NCBI GenBank assembly: GCA_002369495.1
Contig: DFFD01000068.1
Location: 1 to 6,677 of the forward strand
DNA from: Lachnospiraceae bacterium UBA3785
Lineage (GTDB): Bacteria; Bacillota; Clostridia; Lachnospirales; Lachnospiraceae
Direction of reading: 5' to 3'
Length of the DNA: 6,677 nt
Below the pieces are notes generated by a model, which did not search any database, was not told the origin of the DNA, and saw only the letters and a program-made list of their open reading frames with translations. The position numbers were made by a program, and so were the translations under genes. Shown piece by piece: positions 6,640-6,677 of this stretch. Positions within the stretch are counted from its first letter, which is position 1. Each line of letters starts with the position of its first letter.

Positions 6640-6677
6640 GGGGACGGTTCCGGGCACAAAAAAGAGAATGCGGGGAC
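6640..6677. repeat. Second copy of the GGGGACGGTTC repeat family, cut by window end
   Basis: Six bases after the CarD-family stop, GGGGACGGTTC (6640-6650) is identical to 3167-3177 in the intergenic palindrome. It continues CGGGCACAAAA, which parallels the minus-strand reading of the 39-base tandem unit (GGGACGG followed by GGCACAAAA), and ends in GCGGGGAC at the edge. A matching right arm would lie off the window. It may double as the 3' end structure of the CarD-family transcript. Confidence 0.65.

Noticed and set aside
6649..6677. Complete terminator after the CarD-family gene
   Set aside because: No hairpin with a T-run can be closed within the visible bases; any partner arm is off the window.

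Overview
The window looks like chromosomal DNA from a GC-rich Bacillota, most likely a Lachnospiraceae-type clostridium. The evidence is the Gram-positive signals (strong AAGGAG-type ribosome binding sites, TGn-extended -10 boxes), a clostridial-style CarD protein, a stand-alone RelQ-like alarmone synthetase, and a sensor kinase with motifs typical of gut clostridia. The family placement is inference from protein style; no phage, plasmid or transposase gene is visible.

Layout: Bases 1-3101 on the minus strand carry sbcD and then sbcC, overlapping by 14 bases. sbcC runs off the left edge, so only its N-terminal 620 codons are present. Bases 3102-3402 are a 301-base divergent intergenic region. 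It holds an extended -10 promoter for sbcDC, an 82-base imperfect palindrome with a GAAA loop, two exact tandem copies of a 39-base unit, and a promoter for the rightward genes. Bases 3403-5946 on the plus strand are a tightly packed operon: a RelA/SpoT-domain small alarmone synthetase, an OmpR-family response regulator (1-base gap) and a sensor histidine kinase (ATGA overlap). It is closed by a strong intrinsic terminator at 5955-5995. A second promoter follows, with a palindrome over its -35, and drives a CarD-family regulator (6130-6633). The last 38 bases start another element that shares the 11-base core of the 3161-3242 palindrome, and it is cut by the window end.

Functionally, SbcCD is a hairpin- and end-processing nuclease. 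The plus-strand genes all concern sensing or growth-rate control: an envelope sensor and its regulator are apparently co-transcribed with a (p)ppGpp synthetase, beside a CarD-type RNA polymerase-binding regulator. The most interesting points are the alarmone synthetase/two-component operon and the palindromic repeat family, one copy of which occupies the -35 position of the promoter of the nuclease that attacks such structures. The genes are all recognisable families; I see no clearly new system, only an unusual combination and a repeat family worth tracing.
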